Assembly (NCBI GenBank): GCA_002803225.1
Contig: NXFV01001251.1
Span: 62,001-126,000, forward strand
Reading direction: 5' to 3'
DNA length: 64,000 nt
Origin: Gamarada debralockiae
Taxonomy: Eukaryota > Ascomycota > Leotiomycetes > Helotiales > Hyphodiscaceae
How positions within the stretch are numbered: the first letter of the stretch is position 1; the number at the start of each line of letters is the position of its first letter. A model generated the notes under the pieces. The model had not been told where the DNA came from. It saw only the letters and a list, made by a program, of their open reading frames with translations, and did no database searches. The position numbers and the translations under genes are program-made. Below, in pieces: positions 23,062 through 33,813 of this stretch.

Positions 23062-24389
23062 ATGCAGCTCAAAATTATCCTTCCTCTCGTGCTTGCAAAC
23101 CTCGCGACGGCCCAAAATATGTCATTAACGCAAGTACTTTCATCCCAGAATGCTACTCTCAGCACACTGAACTGTACGTCACCTTTCAATCGTACCTCCA
23201 TGCCGAGCTGATACCTTCAAAGCACTACTAGCGGGCCAACCTCAGCTCGTCAACACCCTCTCATCAGCGAGCAATATTACGCTTCTAGCGCCCTCGAATA
23301 ATGCCTTCTCGAAGTTCCTCGCAAACCCCGCAAACAAAGCTGCAGCAAGTGATTCGAATACGCTCATGGCGGTGTTGCAGTATCACGTGCTGAATGGGAA
23401 GTTTGCTGCGAGTGCGTTTACCAACAGTCAACAATTTATACCAACGATGCTAATGGGAAACTCTGGGAATACTACGAGGAATTCGAGTATGTCTTTGAGT
23501 GACGTGACGGGTGGGCAGGTGGTGGGCGGCATAACTAGGGGGGGTAAAGTTATGGTGATGAGTGGCTTGAAGGCAATGAGCACCGTACAAACTGCCGTAT
23601 ACAAACCCATCTCCTCTGATCCAATCCAAATCTAACGAGCTTAACACAATAGAATATAATGTTTACCGGAGGGGTAATTCACATCATCGATACTGTCCTC
23701 ACAGTCCCTCCACCTCCCTCCACATCTGCCCTTGACAGTAACCTGACATCCCTTGCCGGCGCACTGAATTCCACTAGGCTTCTCAAAGCCGTCGACTCGC
23801 TCAAAGATGTCACCATCTTCGCGCCCTCAAACGACGCTTTCAAAGCCGTCAGCTCTGCTACCTCGAATTTGACAACCCAGCAATTAGCTGGAATTCTTGA
23901 ATATCATATCATCAATGGTACCATAGGGTACAGCAGCCTTTTGACGACCGGCTTAGCGAATGAGAGTTTCCCTACCCTCGCAGGAGGCAGGGTGAATGTT
24001 TTGGTGGAGGATAACAAGGTCTTTGTGAACTCAGCGCAAGTTACGATTACGGATATCATTGTGTCCAACGGTGTTGTACACGTCATTGACAAGTAAGCCT
24101 TCGCTTCTCATTCTAGCACGAAGTAGCAAATGTGCTAACCCACAGAACTAGTGTGCTCAATCCCGCCAATACAACCGCGAGTCCAATCCCCACGGCTACC
24201 TCTCAACCCATCGCCTTTGCTAGCGTTTCGTCAAGCTCCTCTGCTTCCAGAACGCCCGTATCTTCCGGCTTCGCTGCAACTACCACTATGATGAGCGCGA
24301 CGAGCAAAGCTGGTGCTGTAAAAGCGATCGAGAGCGGAATGGGCATGGCCGGTATGGCGGCGCTGTTCGGGATGGTTGCTGCGTTATGA
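23062..24389 (+). CDS. secreted GPI-type protein with two fasciclin (FAS1) domains
   Basis: Four exons (23062-23173, 23223-23596, 23653-24092, 24152-24389) encode 387 residues. A signal peptide (MQLKIILPLVLANLATAQ) is followed by FAS1 domain 1 at about 20-170 (ITLLAPSNNAFSKF, LQYHVLNGKF, GGVIHIIDTVL) and FAS1 domain 2 at about 180-312 (VTIFAPSNDAFKAV, LEYHIINGTI, NGVVHVID joined to NVLNP). A Ser/Thr-rich stalk and a hydrophobic tail (GMAGMAALFGMVAAL) fit a GPI anchor. Several N-x-S/T sites are present. Such proteins sit at the plasma membrane or cell wall and act in adhesion. The last intron could end at either of two AGs six bases apart (24145 or 24151); the second gives the usual VIDNVLNP. 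Confidence 0.9.
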
Positions 24390-24802
24390 GATTATCAGGC
24401 CTTCATAACACGTGTTGGAGAAGATACTTTATGTTTGGAGCTTTGGACAAAAAATATGGTAATCGTCTTAATATTAAGTCAGTGGCTGCCAAACCCGACT
24501 TATGACAAAGAAGTCTTGCCATCGTGCGTCTTGTTTCTTATTCCCAATGTTACTACAGTCATGCGATGGTACAAATAATTCCCTTTACTTCCCAATGCGT
24601 CTAAATGTGATCTCCTAATTAATATCCTGAATCTTCAGTTTCAGCATTGCGCGTTGTAGACTCACCCAGTAATTCTTCTCTTACAATCTCCTCGGGCGCT
24701 CTCTTTCCATTCTGTTTTCCCAGTCGGTCTCTTACATCCTTTGATATTATACTTTAAGATATGCAACCTAACTATGTCAAATCCTGAGGCAAGCCTGGTT
24801 GA
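24390..24802. other. intergenic
   Basis: Spacer of about 410 bases after the FAS1 gene. An ATG at 24774 opens a short frame (MSNPEASLVELLSKLG) that runs into the kinase relic in a different frame and may be its former N-terminus. Confidence 0.4.
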
Positions 24803-26302
24803 GCTCCTCTCAAAACTGGGAATGCCATGGTTTGGCGCAAGTTGGGTTGGAAAGAAAGATTTGGATTGGGTGGTAATGGCCTGGTAGGACTTTGGGAGCA
24901 TTAGGATCCTACGGGTGATGATATTACGGATGATATGCCAGTTAAAGTTGTTGTGAAACGGATTAACGGCCAGATAAGAGCTTGAAGAATGGGGCCAAGT
25001 TGCTGAGAATAATCAAAGATAATACAGGATCAATATATGTGGGGATTTACGGGGATTATTACGAAGAGGTTGGCCAAGGCACAATAACAGTTGATGGCTA
25101 TAAAGATTATCCTACGGATCCTAGGAATACCAACGTTGGCGGGATATATTTGGAGTATTGCCAGAATGGAGACATGATGGGTTTGACTCGAAAGGTTTAT
25201 GAGTGAGTTAACACGGTCCAAATCCTTTTATAACTACAGCGCTGACGAGAGGAATACATAGTAAGTATTCAGATACAAACCCAGTGCCAGAGGAAATAAT
25301 CTGGCCTATCTTTGAGTGTCTGGCAAAAGGACCATATGCACTTGCATATGGCAATGAAGATGTTGATGGAGCAGCTTGGAAACTGCCTCAGATTAGACAC
25401 TTCGACATGAAGGTCGAGAATTGTAAAGGCTACCCTCTACTTCGAATGAGCCACGAATTGATTATTTATAGTCTTTGGTGGATAATCTGATGATGAGCAC
25501 GTCAAACCCCATATTATGAAAGTACGAAATTCTACGTTTTTCTTGAGAAATTGGTCAAAGGTTGAAAGCTGACGCCTAATCTAGATCGCTGATTTCGGTC
25601 ATGCAATCCAACTACCGAAGCTATCAACGACAGAAAAAGCGAAATGGTTCGAGAACAAGATAGAGCGCAAAGGAACCGAAGGATACAGGCCTCCCGTATG
25701 TTCCGTCCACCACTCCCCTGGAAGCCTTTCTAACATCACACAGGAAGAAACTAAGAAACAGAGCGCACCAAATCGTTACCGCGGTCTTGGTACCAAGAGC
25801 AATGTTTGGCAAGTGGCGAAATGTATTTATGTACTCATTCGACTCGGAAGAGAGGTAAGAATAATTCCTCTCCCTCCTTGGCTGACGAAGCTCTTGTCTG
25901 CTCTCAGATAATGGTCTCATCCAACACAACTCTGAGCACCATCAACTTGCCACAAGTCCTACGGAAATAGCCAATTACTTACATGCAATACCTCAATTCA
26001 ACATAAATCAAACATTCAAATGGAAGCCCGACCCAGCTAGTCCATTCATTCGAACCTCCGTCCGAAAGCTTGTTGCAAAAGATATATATGATAAATGCAG
26101 CAAAGAGCTGAGAACCCTAGTTTTGAAATGCTCGGCATATGATCCTGCCAACCGACCAGATCCGAAAGAAATTCTGAATACATGCCAGAGCACCCTAGCA
26201 GCAATCAAGGTGGCTAGAGCGGCGACAGAAGTGATGCCGAGGGAAGTGGAAGTAGTGGGAACCGTTATCCTGAGCCGGGAGATAGGATATTGTGGATGTT
26301 AA
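24803..26302 (+). pseudogene. decayed protein kinase of a fungal-specific expanded family
   Basis: Kinase landmarks occur in order but not in one open path. They are the glycine loop (ERFGLGGNGLVGLWE) and VAIK-like VKVVVKRI; a hinge with IYLEYCQNGDMM; catalytic loop HFDMKVEN (Arg of HRD replaced by Phe); DDEHVKPHIMK joined to IADFGHA (DFG); GTEGYRPPEE (APE-like); NVWQVAKCIYVL; and a C-lobe with CSAYDPANRPDPKEIL. Lesions are TAG at 24902-24904 after the glycine loop, a frame change at about 24970-24982, TAA at 25483-25485 between catalytic loop and DFG, and a phase break at the intron 25855-25917. Other introns still look intact (25203-25261, 25423-25471, 25522-25584, 25696-25743). The layout resembles lineage-expanded Leotiomycete kinases. 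Assembly error could explain one lesion, hardly four. Confidence 0.72.
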
Positions 26303-27175
26303 CCCTTGAATTGTGGAGATTCAGGCTCTGAGCCCTTCTGCTTACAAAGTCCGACCCGTCTGGGGAAGAAGACGGTTTCAGTCACTTGATGACGAGATGA
26401 AGTGGTCGATCTCATCGATGTAGGGAAAGGCCTTCGAAGATGAAGGTATGAAAAACACGTAGGAGAAGCCGAAGAGACCACAAGGCAATACCACTGGTTC
26501 AAATAGTTGTCGGGGGCTATTTAAGAAGGACCCAGTTGTCACGTCCTCATCGCATGTCGTCCTTGAGGCAGTCATTGAGATGCTCTTGTGCTCTTTTCTA
26601 TCGGCTATCCAAAGCGTGGATTTTCGGCTCCGTGGCCAAAGTGGCCTCTTTTTTTTGCAGTTTATTCTCCTCGCATTTTTGAGGGTGTTGACAATAAGAG
26701 TAAGCCTACCATAAGCAGTTGAACATCGGCTCCAGAGCCGCCGAATTTCGCACTCTCAGCCCTACTTCCATTTGGTTTTGTTTTACGAATTGCTGTTATA
26801 TGATCGCTTGAATAGGTAGAACTTTGAAAGAAGAGGTTAGTGCTGATCTGCTGAAGTTGTGTTTGATTGGTTTTTGGACGTATGATGTAGGCAAGGCAGA
26901 GCTTTGCGATACTGCTAAGCGACATGCGAAGACGGCGAGGCTGATGGCGCTGTCGATGTCTTTGATTCTTTCCGAAGTGGTGGGCTTTTGATGTCACTTA
27001 TGTATTCAGCTATACGAGATGTCTATGGCTATATTTGGGAAGGATCTCAGGATGAGCCTTCAATCTCTTGTTCTCTTCTGGTTTCGATTCTCTCGACTCC
27101 GGGTGAGGAAGCATCCACGTTGCCATACCTTTCCCTTTCGATATCAGAAGCTGCTGTTCTTCATTCTAAACCAAG
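26303..27175. other. intergenic
   Basis: About 870 bases between the kinase relic and the SLATT gene. Only overlapping short frames and an 11-T run near 26650 were seen; the last 200 bases are likely promoter and leader. Confidence 0.5.
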
Positions 27176-27855
27176 ATGGCAACACCAGAAACACCACCAT
27201 CTCCGTCGCCATCGCCCACGCAACCTTCCTCCCAAGCATCATCCCAACCCCGAAAGATAACCAAGCTCCATGCTGCAGACCTAACTGCTCTTCGCATCTC
27301 CCTGGGTATACCATTCTCCCCCGAATCCCAAACCCTCACCCCCGCCGCCACTACCCTTTGGCCCTCACGCGGTCTCCCACCTGGCCTCTACAAATCCATA
27401 GTCCTCTCCCGCACAATGTCGCAATACCAATGCCTCCTCTCCAGCCTTCTCTTCAACCTCTCCCTTGTTCTCCAAATCCTCTTGGGAGCAGCGGTAACTG
27501 CACTCAGTTCGTCCAACATGCATGGCGTTGCTGTGACGATATTGGCTGCGGCGAATACGGTCAATGCGGGATTTTTGGCGTTGATGCATAACTCTGGATT
27601 GCCGGAACGGTATAAGAATGATTGGAATGAGTTTGAGGAGGTGGAGATGTGGGTTCGGAGGGTGCTGAGACGGGTGTTGTTGAGGTAGCAGATATAAGGA
27701 TGGGGGAGGAGGGATGGTGTGTTGAGGAGGTTGTGCATGAGTGTTTTGAAAGGTATACTGCTGCAAAATGCACGATTCAGAAGAATAAGCCGGCCGCTTA
27801 TGTGCCTACCGTTGTTGAAGGGGCAGCTGCGACAGGGAAAGCGAAGGAGGGGTAG
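27176..27855 (+). CDS. SLATT-type two-transmembrane protein (fungal SLATT family)
   Basis: The N-terminus is Pro/Ser-rich, then a conserved lead-in (LYKSIVLSRTMSQYQCLLSS) and two hydrophobic helices (LLFNLSLVLQILLGAAVTAL and GVAVTILAAANTVNAGFLAL) separated by a short Ser-rich turn. After HNSGLPERYKNDWNEFEEVEM, reading straight on stops at 27688. Splicing 27649-27698 (50 bases, GTGGGT..TATAAG) instead joins EVEM to MGEEGWCVEEVVHECFERYTAAKCTIQKNKPAAYVP, giving 209 residues and a C-terminal helix like that of the family. SLATT domains are two-helix membrane modules that in bacteria are coupled to SMODS/SLOG nucleotide-signalling systems and are proposed pore-forming effectors. What fungal members do is not known. 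No nucleotide-signalling gene is adjacent. Confidence 0.75.
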
Positions 27856-28087
27856 GATCAATGCTCAATTGAAAGGGGGGAGCACACGGATGTGTGATTC
27901 CAGGGAGCATTGAACTTGGAGCAAACAATAAGTTGGATGTCCAGAAAATTGAGAAACAAGAGAATCCACCATTAGGCTTCAAGCAAACTTTGACAAAACA
28001 TATGCCCTCTCTAGTCACTGAACCAAATCCAATGATTATTACCTCACAACTCGAGGTTCTCGTCTAGCGAGTCGCCCCTATCAAAAC

Positions 28088-28881
28088 TCAGCAATTCCAC
28101 CCTCCGTCACCGCCATAAACAGAACCTGTCACGTAGGTACTCTCTGGCCCAAGCAAAAACGCAATAATTCCAGCCATTTCCTCCGCAGTACCCGGTCTTT
28201 TGATAGCAGTCGGATTGTTGAGGCCCTCGCCCGGATTAGCCTCCTGAGCTCTCCGCAACAGCGGAGTGAGAATGGAACCTGGGGCGATAGCATTGATTCT
28301 GATATTCCTATCGCCAACTTCTTTGGCTGCTGACCTCGTTAGACCGATGACGCCGTGTTTGCTGGCAACGTATGCGGCGCTTCCTGCAAAACCTGTGATA
28401 CTTGTCAATGTATGATTCAAGGGATGCGAGGTGAAAACCTACCCATCACGCCTTGGATCGAAGATACATTGACGATCGATCCATGATCCACGATCCTCTT
28501 TAACTCAGCTCTTAAAGAGTACATCATGCCCGTCAAGTTGACAGAAATGATCTTATCCCACTCATCGTCCTCGAGCTGGGTGAGGGTAGTCAGGCCATGA
28601 TTCTTGCCAATGATACCTGCACAGTTCGCAGCTCCGTCGAGTTGTCCATACTTCTCTACTATGGAGTCCATCCATGATTCGACTTCCGTCCGATTTGTGA
28701 CGTCAACTTTGGTTACCATATAGGGAACTTCGAGGACTGAGAAGTGTGATTTTGCGCCTTCGAGAGCATGAGCATCTACGTCGCCAATACAGACAGTGGC
28801 TCCTCGACTGGAGAGCAACTTCGCTGTTGCTAAACCTATGCCGCTTGCCCCTCCGGTCAGAGCGATGACTTTGCCTTCCAT
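28088..28881 (-). CDS. classical short-chain dehydrogenase/reductase (FabG-like)
   Basis: Two exons (28881-28443 and 28392-28088) encode 247 residues, the usual length for classical SDRs. Features in order are ALTGGASGIGLA (nucleotide-binding glycines), CIGDVDAHAL (an Asp after the second strand, favouring NAD(H)), NCAGIIGKN, IISVNLTGMMYSL, VNVSSIQG (catalytic Ser), YVASKHGVIGLTRSAAKEV (catalytic Tyr and Lys) and INAIAPGSILTPLL. A 50-base intron at 28393-28442 splits just before GFAGSAAYVASK. The frame is open 11 codons upstream of the chosen Met, but MEGKVIALTGG is the standard family start. The substrate is unknown. The gene converges on the SLATT gene and diverges from glutaminase A. Confidence 0.88.
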
Positions 28882-29492
28882 CGTGATCTTGGAAAGCGGG
28901 GAAAGGAAGTACAACAGTATTCAACAAATTCAAGCAATATCAACGATCCAACAGTGCATGAGACTGAAGAGAATGAAGATTCGGAGACGTGAAAAGAAGA
29001 AGAAGAACTTATTCAACTCAGGGCAGAAACCATGAATATCTGACATTTCCCATAATATCCGGACAATTGTTCCGCCACCTCCCTCACCATCTTCTGCCCC
29101 GCGTTGAGGAACTGCAGTGTGAGTGGATGAAGGTTGGTCGCGTTGAAATGCACCGACTTGCAGCTGCATAAATCCCTGCATAAAAACTTGCACAAAATTG
29201 CCCCGAACTTCCCCACGTTTCACTACCAGCTGTTTGGTGTCTCATGACGCATGCAAAACAGGGATCGGGAGTGAGCGACGAAGGATTCAAGTCGGTCTTA
29301 TGACAACAAAGCTCCTCCCCTTTCCCAATCGTTTACTTGTATTTGTTTCTTAGAAGTATATTTGTCTCTCTAAGAGTTCCTTTGCTTTTAGATGTTCAAT
29401 CTGCCTCAGCGATTTAGACTCTAGATCCCTTCCACACCCAGATAAACTCGCGCCGAAGCGCTTTTGTGGTACCGGTACCCTGAAATCCGGAG
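28882..29492. other. divergent promoter region, dehydrogenase / glutaminase
   Basis: About 610 bases between divergent start codons, so regulatory sites for both genes should lie here. No coding signal was seen. Confidence 0.5.
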
Positions 29493-32133
29493 ATGCGCTG
29501 GACGACATATCTCGCGGCTGCGACTGCAGCAACCATTGTGGAAGCCTCGACGTTGACGCCACCAGTGATCCCTTTGATTGTTAGGAGCCCGTACCTCAGC
29601 ACCTGGCTTGGAAATGCGAGAGATGTGCCATGGAAGCATTGGCCGATCTTCTGGACGGGACAAGAAGTACACCTACCATCCAGCCTCAATGAAAGGAACT
29701 GAAGCTAATCGCTTATTCTAGGTGGGATTGTCTGTTCTAGCCGCTGTTCCCAAATCTTCTACTGTATACCCTCTTCTCGGCAGACCACACGATTCCCTTC
29801 CTAAGTCCGGAGAGAGGTAAGGACTGTCCGCCAGGTCGTGCGCGCAATGACTGACACTTTGACAGCTTCAATGTCTCCTACCCACAATACATAGGCGCGA
29901 GTTTCGATGCCTCGACGACCAATCTCACCTACAGCATACCCTCGCCGAGTCATGCACAAGATCCTGCCGAAATTATCCTTTCATTCCTCTCCCCGATCAC
30001 TCCGACATCCACGCTCCGCCAATCCATTCCCGCTTCATACCTGACTATGCATGTCTATGGAAGCTTTGACATAGACATGTACATTGATCTCAATGGGTTG
30101 TGGGTCAGCGCAAACAGGGGTAACCAGATCCAATGGCTATTCGAAAAAGCGACACATTCCCAATCCGGAGGTCACAAGCCTCTCAAGACGTGGAAGGTCA
30201 AAAGAACAACCGAACAGTTGTTGACAGAGGATGCTGATCGAGCTGAATGGGGCACCCTTCAGTTCACAGGCCCGGCAGATGCTCACCATGAAGCTGGTAC
30301 ATCGGCCCTTCTTCGACAACGATTCTCTCGTACTGGAAGACTACAGAATGTTGTTGATGAAAATTTCAGGGGAATCATGGACGAGGAGCCCGTCTTTGCG
30401 TTCTCGAAGTCTTTCAAGCTTAATGGCACCTCTGCAGCAGGTGGAAAGTCTTACGAGAGTGCTCTGTTCACAATTGCGCATATTCAGGATCCGGTTATTC
30501 AGTTCGCTTCGGCGAGAGGGCTGACTTTGATGAAACCTCTTTGGGCTTCGTACTACCTGACCTCAGACGAGCTACTGGATTTCCATTATTACGACTTCAA
30601 GAACGCGTTTCAGTTGGCCAACAATTATTCGCTCCAACTCGAGGAAGATGCATTGAAATCTGGATCCGAGGACTACAAAGATATTCTTGCTCTCAGCGCA
30701 CGCCAGGTCTTGGGAGCCACCAGCTTTTCTGGAACCCCAGATAACCCTGTCATTTTCTTCAAAGAGATCTCTTCTGATGGGAACATGAATACTGTCGATG
30801 TGATTTACCCGGCTTTCCCGTTCTTTCTATATACAAGTCCTAGATGGCTGGCATATCTATTGGAGCCACTTATTGAGCACCAGCTCAGCGGCCAATATCC
30901 GTAAGTCTTCCGTACCCTTTCGAACTTCCTAATCTAATATATTTCGTAGGAACGACTATAGCATGCATGATCTTGGATCGAGTTTCCCGAATGCCACAGG
31001 CCATCCAGACGGTCGTGATGAGTACATGCCAGTAGAAGAATGCGGCAACATGCTCATCATGGGCCTCGCTCTGGTAAACTCCCTCATATATGACACCAAG
31101 CCCGCTAGTATCTGGTCCCAGGCCGGAAAGCATTCGATCAATAAACTTACGGGATCTGCTTTCCCTCTCTCCATCGATGCCAAGGGTATGGACGATACAT
31201 TCGGCGGTCCAATTCATGCAAAGGGCGAGAAGCAAGCGCGGAAATGGGTTGAGAAGTCGTATCCCCTATGGAAGCAATGGACGGGATACCTCGTTCGAGA
31301 AGCTCTCATTCCGAGCAATCAATTGTCGACCGATGATTTTGCTGGCTGGCTAGCAAATCAAACAAACCTGGCACTGAAGGGTATCATTGGAATACGAGCT
31401 ATGAGCGAGATTTCCGAATTGGTTGGGAAGACGAAAGATTCCCAATATTATCGCAATATCTCGGAACACTATATCCAGATGTGGCAAGACGACTTTGCTA
31501 TCTCTCGAGATGGTACGCATGCGAAGCTGGCATACACATGGTTTGGATCTTGGACGACTTTATACAATCTGTTTGCGGATTCTTTGCTATGTTTCCATCT
31601 GCCATCAAGCTCGTCAGAGTCTCGAATTACAAACGGCGGTCAGAGACCCCTCATCGAGCCAAACCCATCGAGGACATCCTTTATCAACGAGAGGATCTAC
31701 CAAATCCAAAGCGATTGGTATCACAGTGTTCGTCAACGATACGGGTTGCCCCTGGATAGCAGACACCTTTACGCCAAGAGCGATTGGGAATTCTTTGCAG
31801 TGGCCGTTGCGAGCAACCAAGTTAGGGAAGAAGTTGTCCAGTCGATCGCGTTATGGGTCAATGAGACATCTACTGGTATGTAGATACTCCTATTTCCTAC
31901 GAGCCAAAGCTAACAAGTTGACAGATAAACCACTTACGGACTTGTATGACACGGAAGGAGATGGAGGATTCCCGGGAATTGCATTCAAGGCTAGACCTGT
32001 TGTTGGAGGGCATTTCGCGTTCCTGGCATTGGAGCGGGCTTGTGATGGGAAGGCTGTTGCTGGACTCAGCTTCTTGAATGATGGCGATGATGTGGAATCT
32101 GGGGAGACGGACAGTGGGAGACCAGAACTGTAG
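29493..32133 (+). CDS. gtaA: secreted glutaminase A (GtaA family)
   Basis: Five exons (29493-29666, 29722-29816, 29866-30900, 30950-31875, 31925-32133) encode 812 residues. A signal peptide (MRWTTYLAAATAATIVEA) leads into STLTPPVIPLIVRSPYLSTWLGNARDVPWKHWPIFWTGQ split into conserved blocks, the usual front of the DUF4964/DUF5127 domains. The second half has the DUF4965 features: DLGSSFPNATGHPDGRDEYM, MPVEECGNMLIM, LKGIIGIRAMSEI and a TWFGSWTTLYNLFADSLL block. Aspergillus GtaA hydrolyses extracellular L-glutamine to glutamate and ammonia, which supports a nitrogen-scavenging role. Introns are 49-55 bases. No GATA-factor site could be assigned with confidence. Confidence 0.93.
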
Positions 32134-32732
32134 ATGATTACGAATATCAGAAATGAAGCGCTTTCACCATAATTTTAGCCCCCACCGCTGCGGATCAGGT
32201 CTTACTCAGAATTTGCTTTCGTGTTGGGGCACTTGCGGGTGCTGGCGCAGGAAGACAATAAAGAGCAAAGTAAATTCAGAGCCACAGACCTGTGTCACCG
32301 AGTCACTGTTTTGAAATCTGATATCCAACCCCAAAAGAAAATCTAGAGTGTATGCAGCTGATAGGTTTGCCCCTTTCCGGCAAAATATGCACTTCTGGCT
32401 GTCTCAGCTGGAATGCGACAACTCGTATAGTGGATCTATTTTAGACTAGCGTCGCACTAAATTTTAGCGTCTCAGCGTCAAATTCAAAGCCGCATACAAA
32501 TCCTCTTGCCCCAAACACCAAACTCCCTCTATCAACCTTTCAACCTCCATCTTTGCGATACCCATCACCAACTTCTTTGTCTATCAACTGGAGTTGATCA
32601 TACAATCTGTTCTTTGCGATACTTGAGTTGTTCTGCTACTCTTGTGTTCCGACAGACTCGACCTTTTCACCTTCAGCTTTGACACGTTCCTTCACCACTC
32701 TCTCCCTTTCAACAACAATCAAAGACTTCACT
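32134..32732. other. intergenic, promoter and leader of the RRM gene
   Basis: About 600 bases. The last 250 are CT-rich with few G residues, like leaders of strongly expressed mould genes. No coding signal was seen. Confidence 0.5.
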
Positions 32733-33813
32733 ATGGCGTCCATGGATTACGAAAATGAAAATGGCACGCGATATGAGGGTAAGCCATCAACAGGCCGACT
32801 TCCGTCATCTTTTTCGATGTATACTCGAGACTGACTCAACTTGCGACGCGTAGACGAGGCTCCACGATACGAGCGTGACAGAAGTGCGTCTCCACGCCCG
32901 ACTCGCCGTGAGAGTCCTCGTGGCGGCGCCCGTCGATCTGCATCCCCCAACGGCAATGGTCATGTCGACAACCGGTCAGTATCTCTTCGCTCATTCAAGT
33001 GTCCTCTTGCTCCTGCATTATTAATTCTAACTCTCTCCAGTGCCCCACCCAAGAACGATCGTGGTCCTCCCCAAGATGATGGCGCTGTCAACCCAGGCTC
33101 CAACCTGTTCGTCACCGGTATCCATCCTCGTCTCACCGAGCCTGAGGTCACTCGTCTCTTCGAGAAATACGGCGACGTCGAGAAGTGCCAGATCATGCTT
33201 GATCCTCACACCAAGGAGTCTCGTGGTTTCGGTTTCGTGAAGATGGTCACTGCTGAGCAGGCCGATGCTGCCAAGGAAGGCCTTCAGGGTGATGTTATTG
33301 AAGGTCGCACCTTGAGCATCGAGAAGGCTCGTCGTTCCCGCCCTCGGACTCCTACTCCTGGCAAGTACTTTGGTCCACCAAAGCGAGGCAAGTTTTCCTG
33401 GCCCCCCTTGTCTTACACAATTAACTAAAACACCAGAAGATGACCCGAGACAAAGCCATGGCCGATACGGAGGCAGAGATTATGATGACAGACGCCGTGG
33501 TGGCTATGGTGGAGGCCGAGACGACTATCGTGGATACCGAGGAGAGCGAAACTACCGCGATGACGACCGTGGCTATGCTCCCCGTGGAGTTGACCGCTAC
33601 AGCCGCGACGATCGCTATGGACGTGGAGGAGATGAGCGACGAGGTGGTGGCTACAACGATCGCTACGACCGAGGGGGCGATCGTGATGGTGGCCGATCTC
33701 GTGAAGCTCCCCCTGCTGCTGCTTATGGTGACCCAGCTCCTCGTGGAGAGGGCCGGGAGCCATATGCCGGAGGTAGAGGAGACTTTAATGACAGACACCG
33801 TCGTGAATTTTGA
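32733..33813 (+). CDS. Tra2/SR-like RNA-binding protein, one RRM and an RGG/RDY tail
   Basis: Four exons (32733-32778, 32854-32974, 33041-33387, 33437-33813) encode 296 residues. The N-terminus is rich in Arg-Ser-Pro (ERDRSASPRPTRRESPRGG). One RRM spans about 76-153, with RNP2 as LFVTGI and RNP1 as SRGFGFVKM. The C-terminus is an Arg/Gly/Asp/Tyr-rich tail (RDYDDRRRGGYGGGRDDYRGYRG). This order is that of transformer-2-like splicing regulators and related nuclear SR proteins. Intron 2 (32975-33040, 66 bases) is stop-free in frame. Intron 3 begins with GC (GCAAGT) at 33388 and ends CACCAG at 33436; only this removal joins PPKRE to DDPRQ in frame. Such a protein may regulate its own splicing, but that is inference. 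Confidence 0.9.
33388..33436 (+). other. GC-AG intron in the RRM gene
   Basis: A 49-base intron with donor GAG|GCAAGT, a TTAACTAAAAC branch region and acceptor CACCAG. A GT donor three bases later (AAGTTTTCC) would meet a stop codon directly after the junction, so the GC donor is set by the frame. Confidence 0.8.

Noticed and set aside
28088..32133. A metabolic cluster of dehydrogenase plus glutaminase
   Set aside because: The two genes are divergent neighbours without a shared pathway, and no synthase, transporter or regulator accompanies them.
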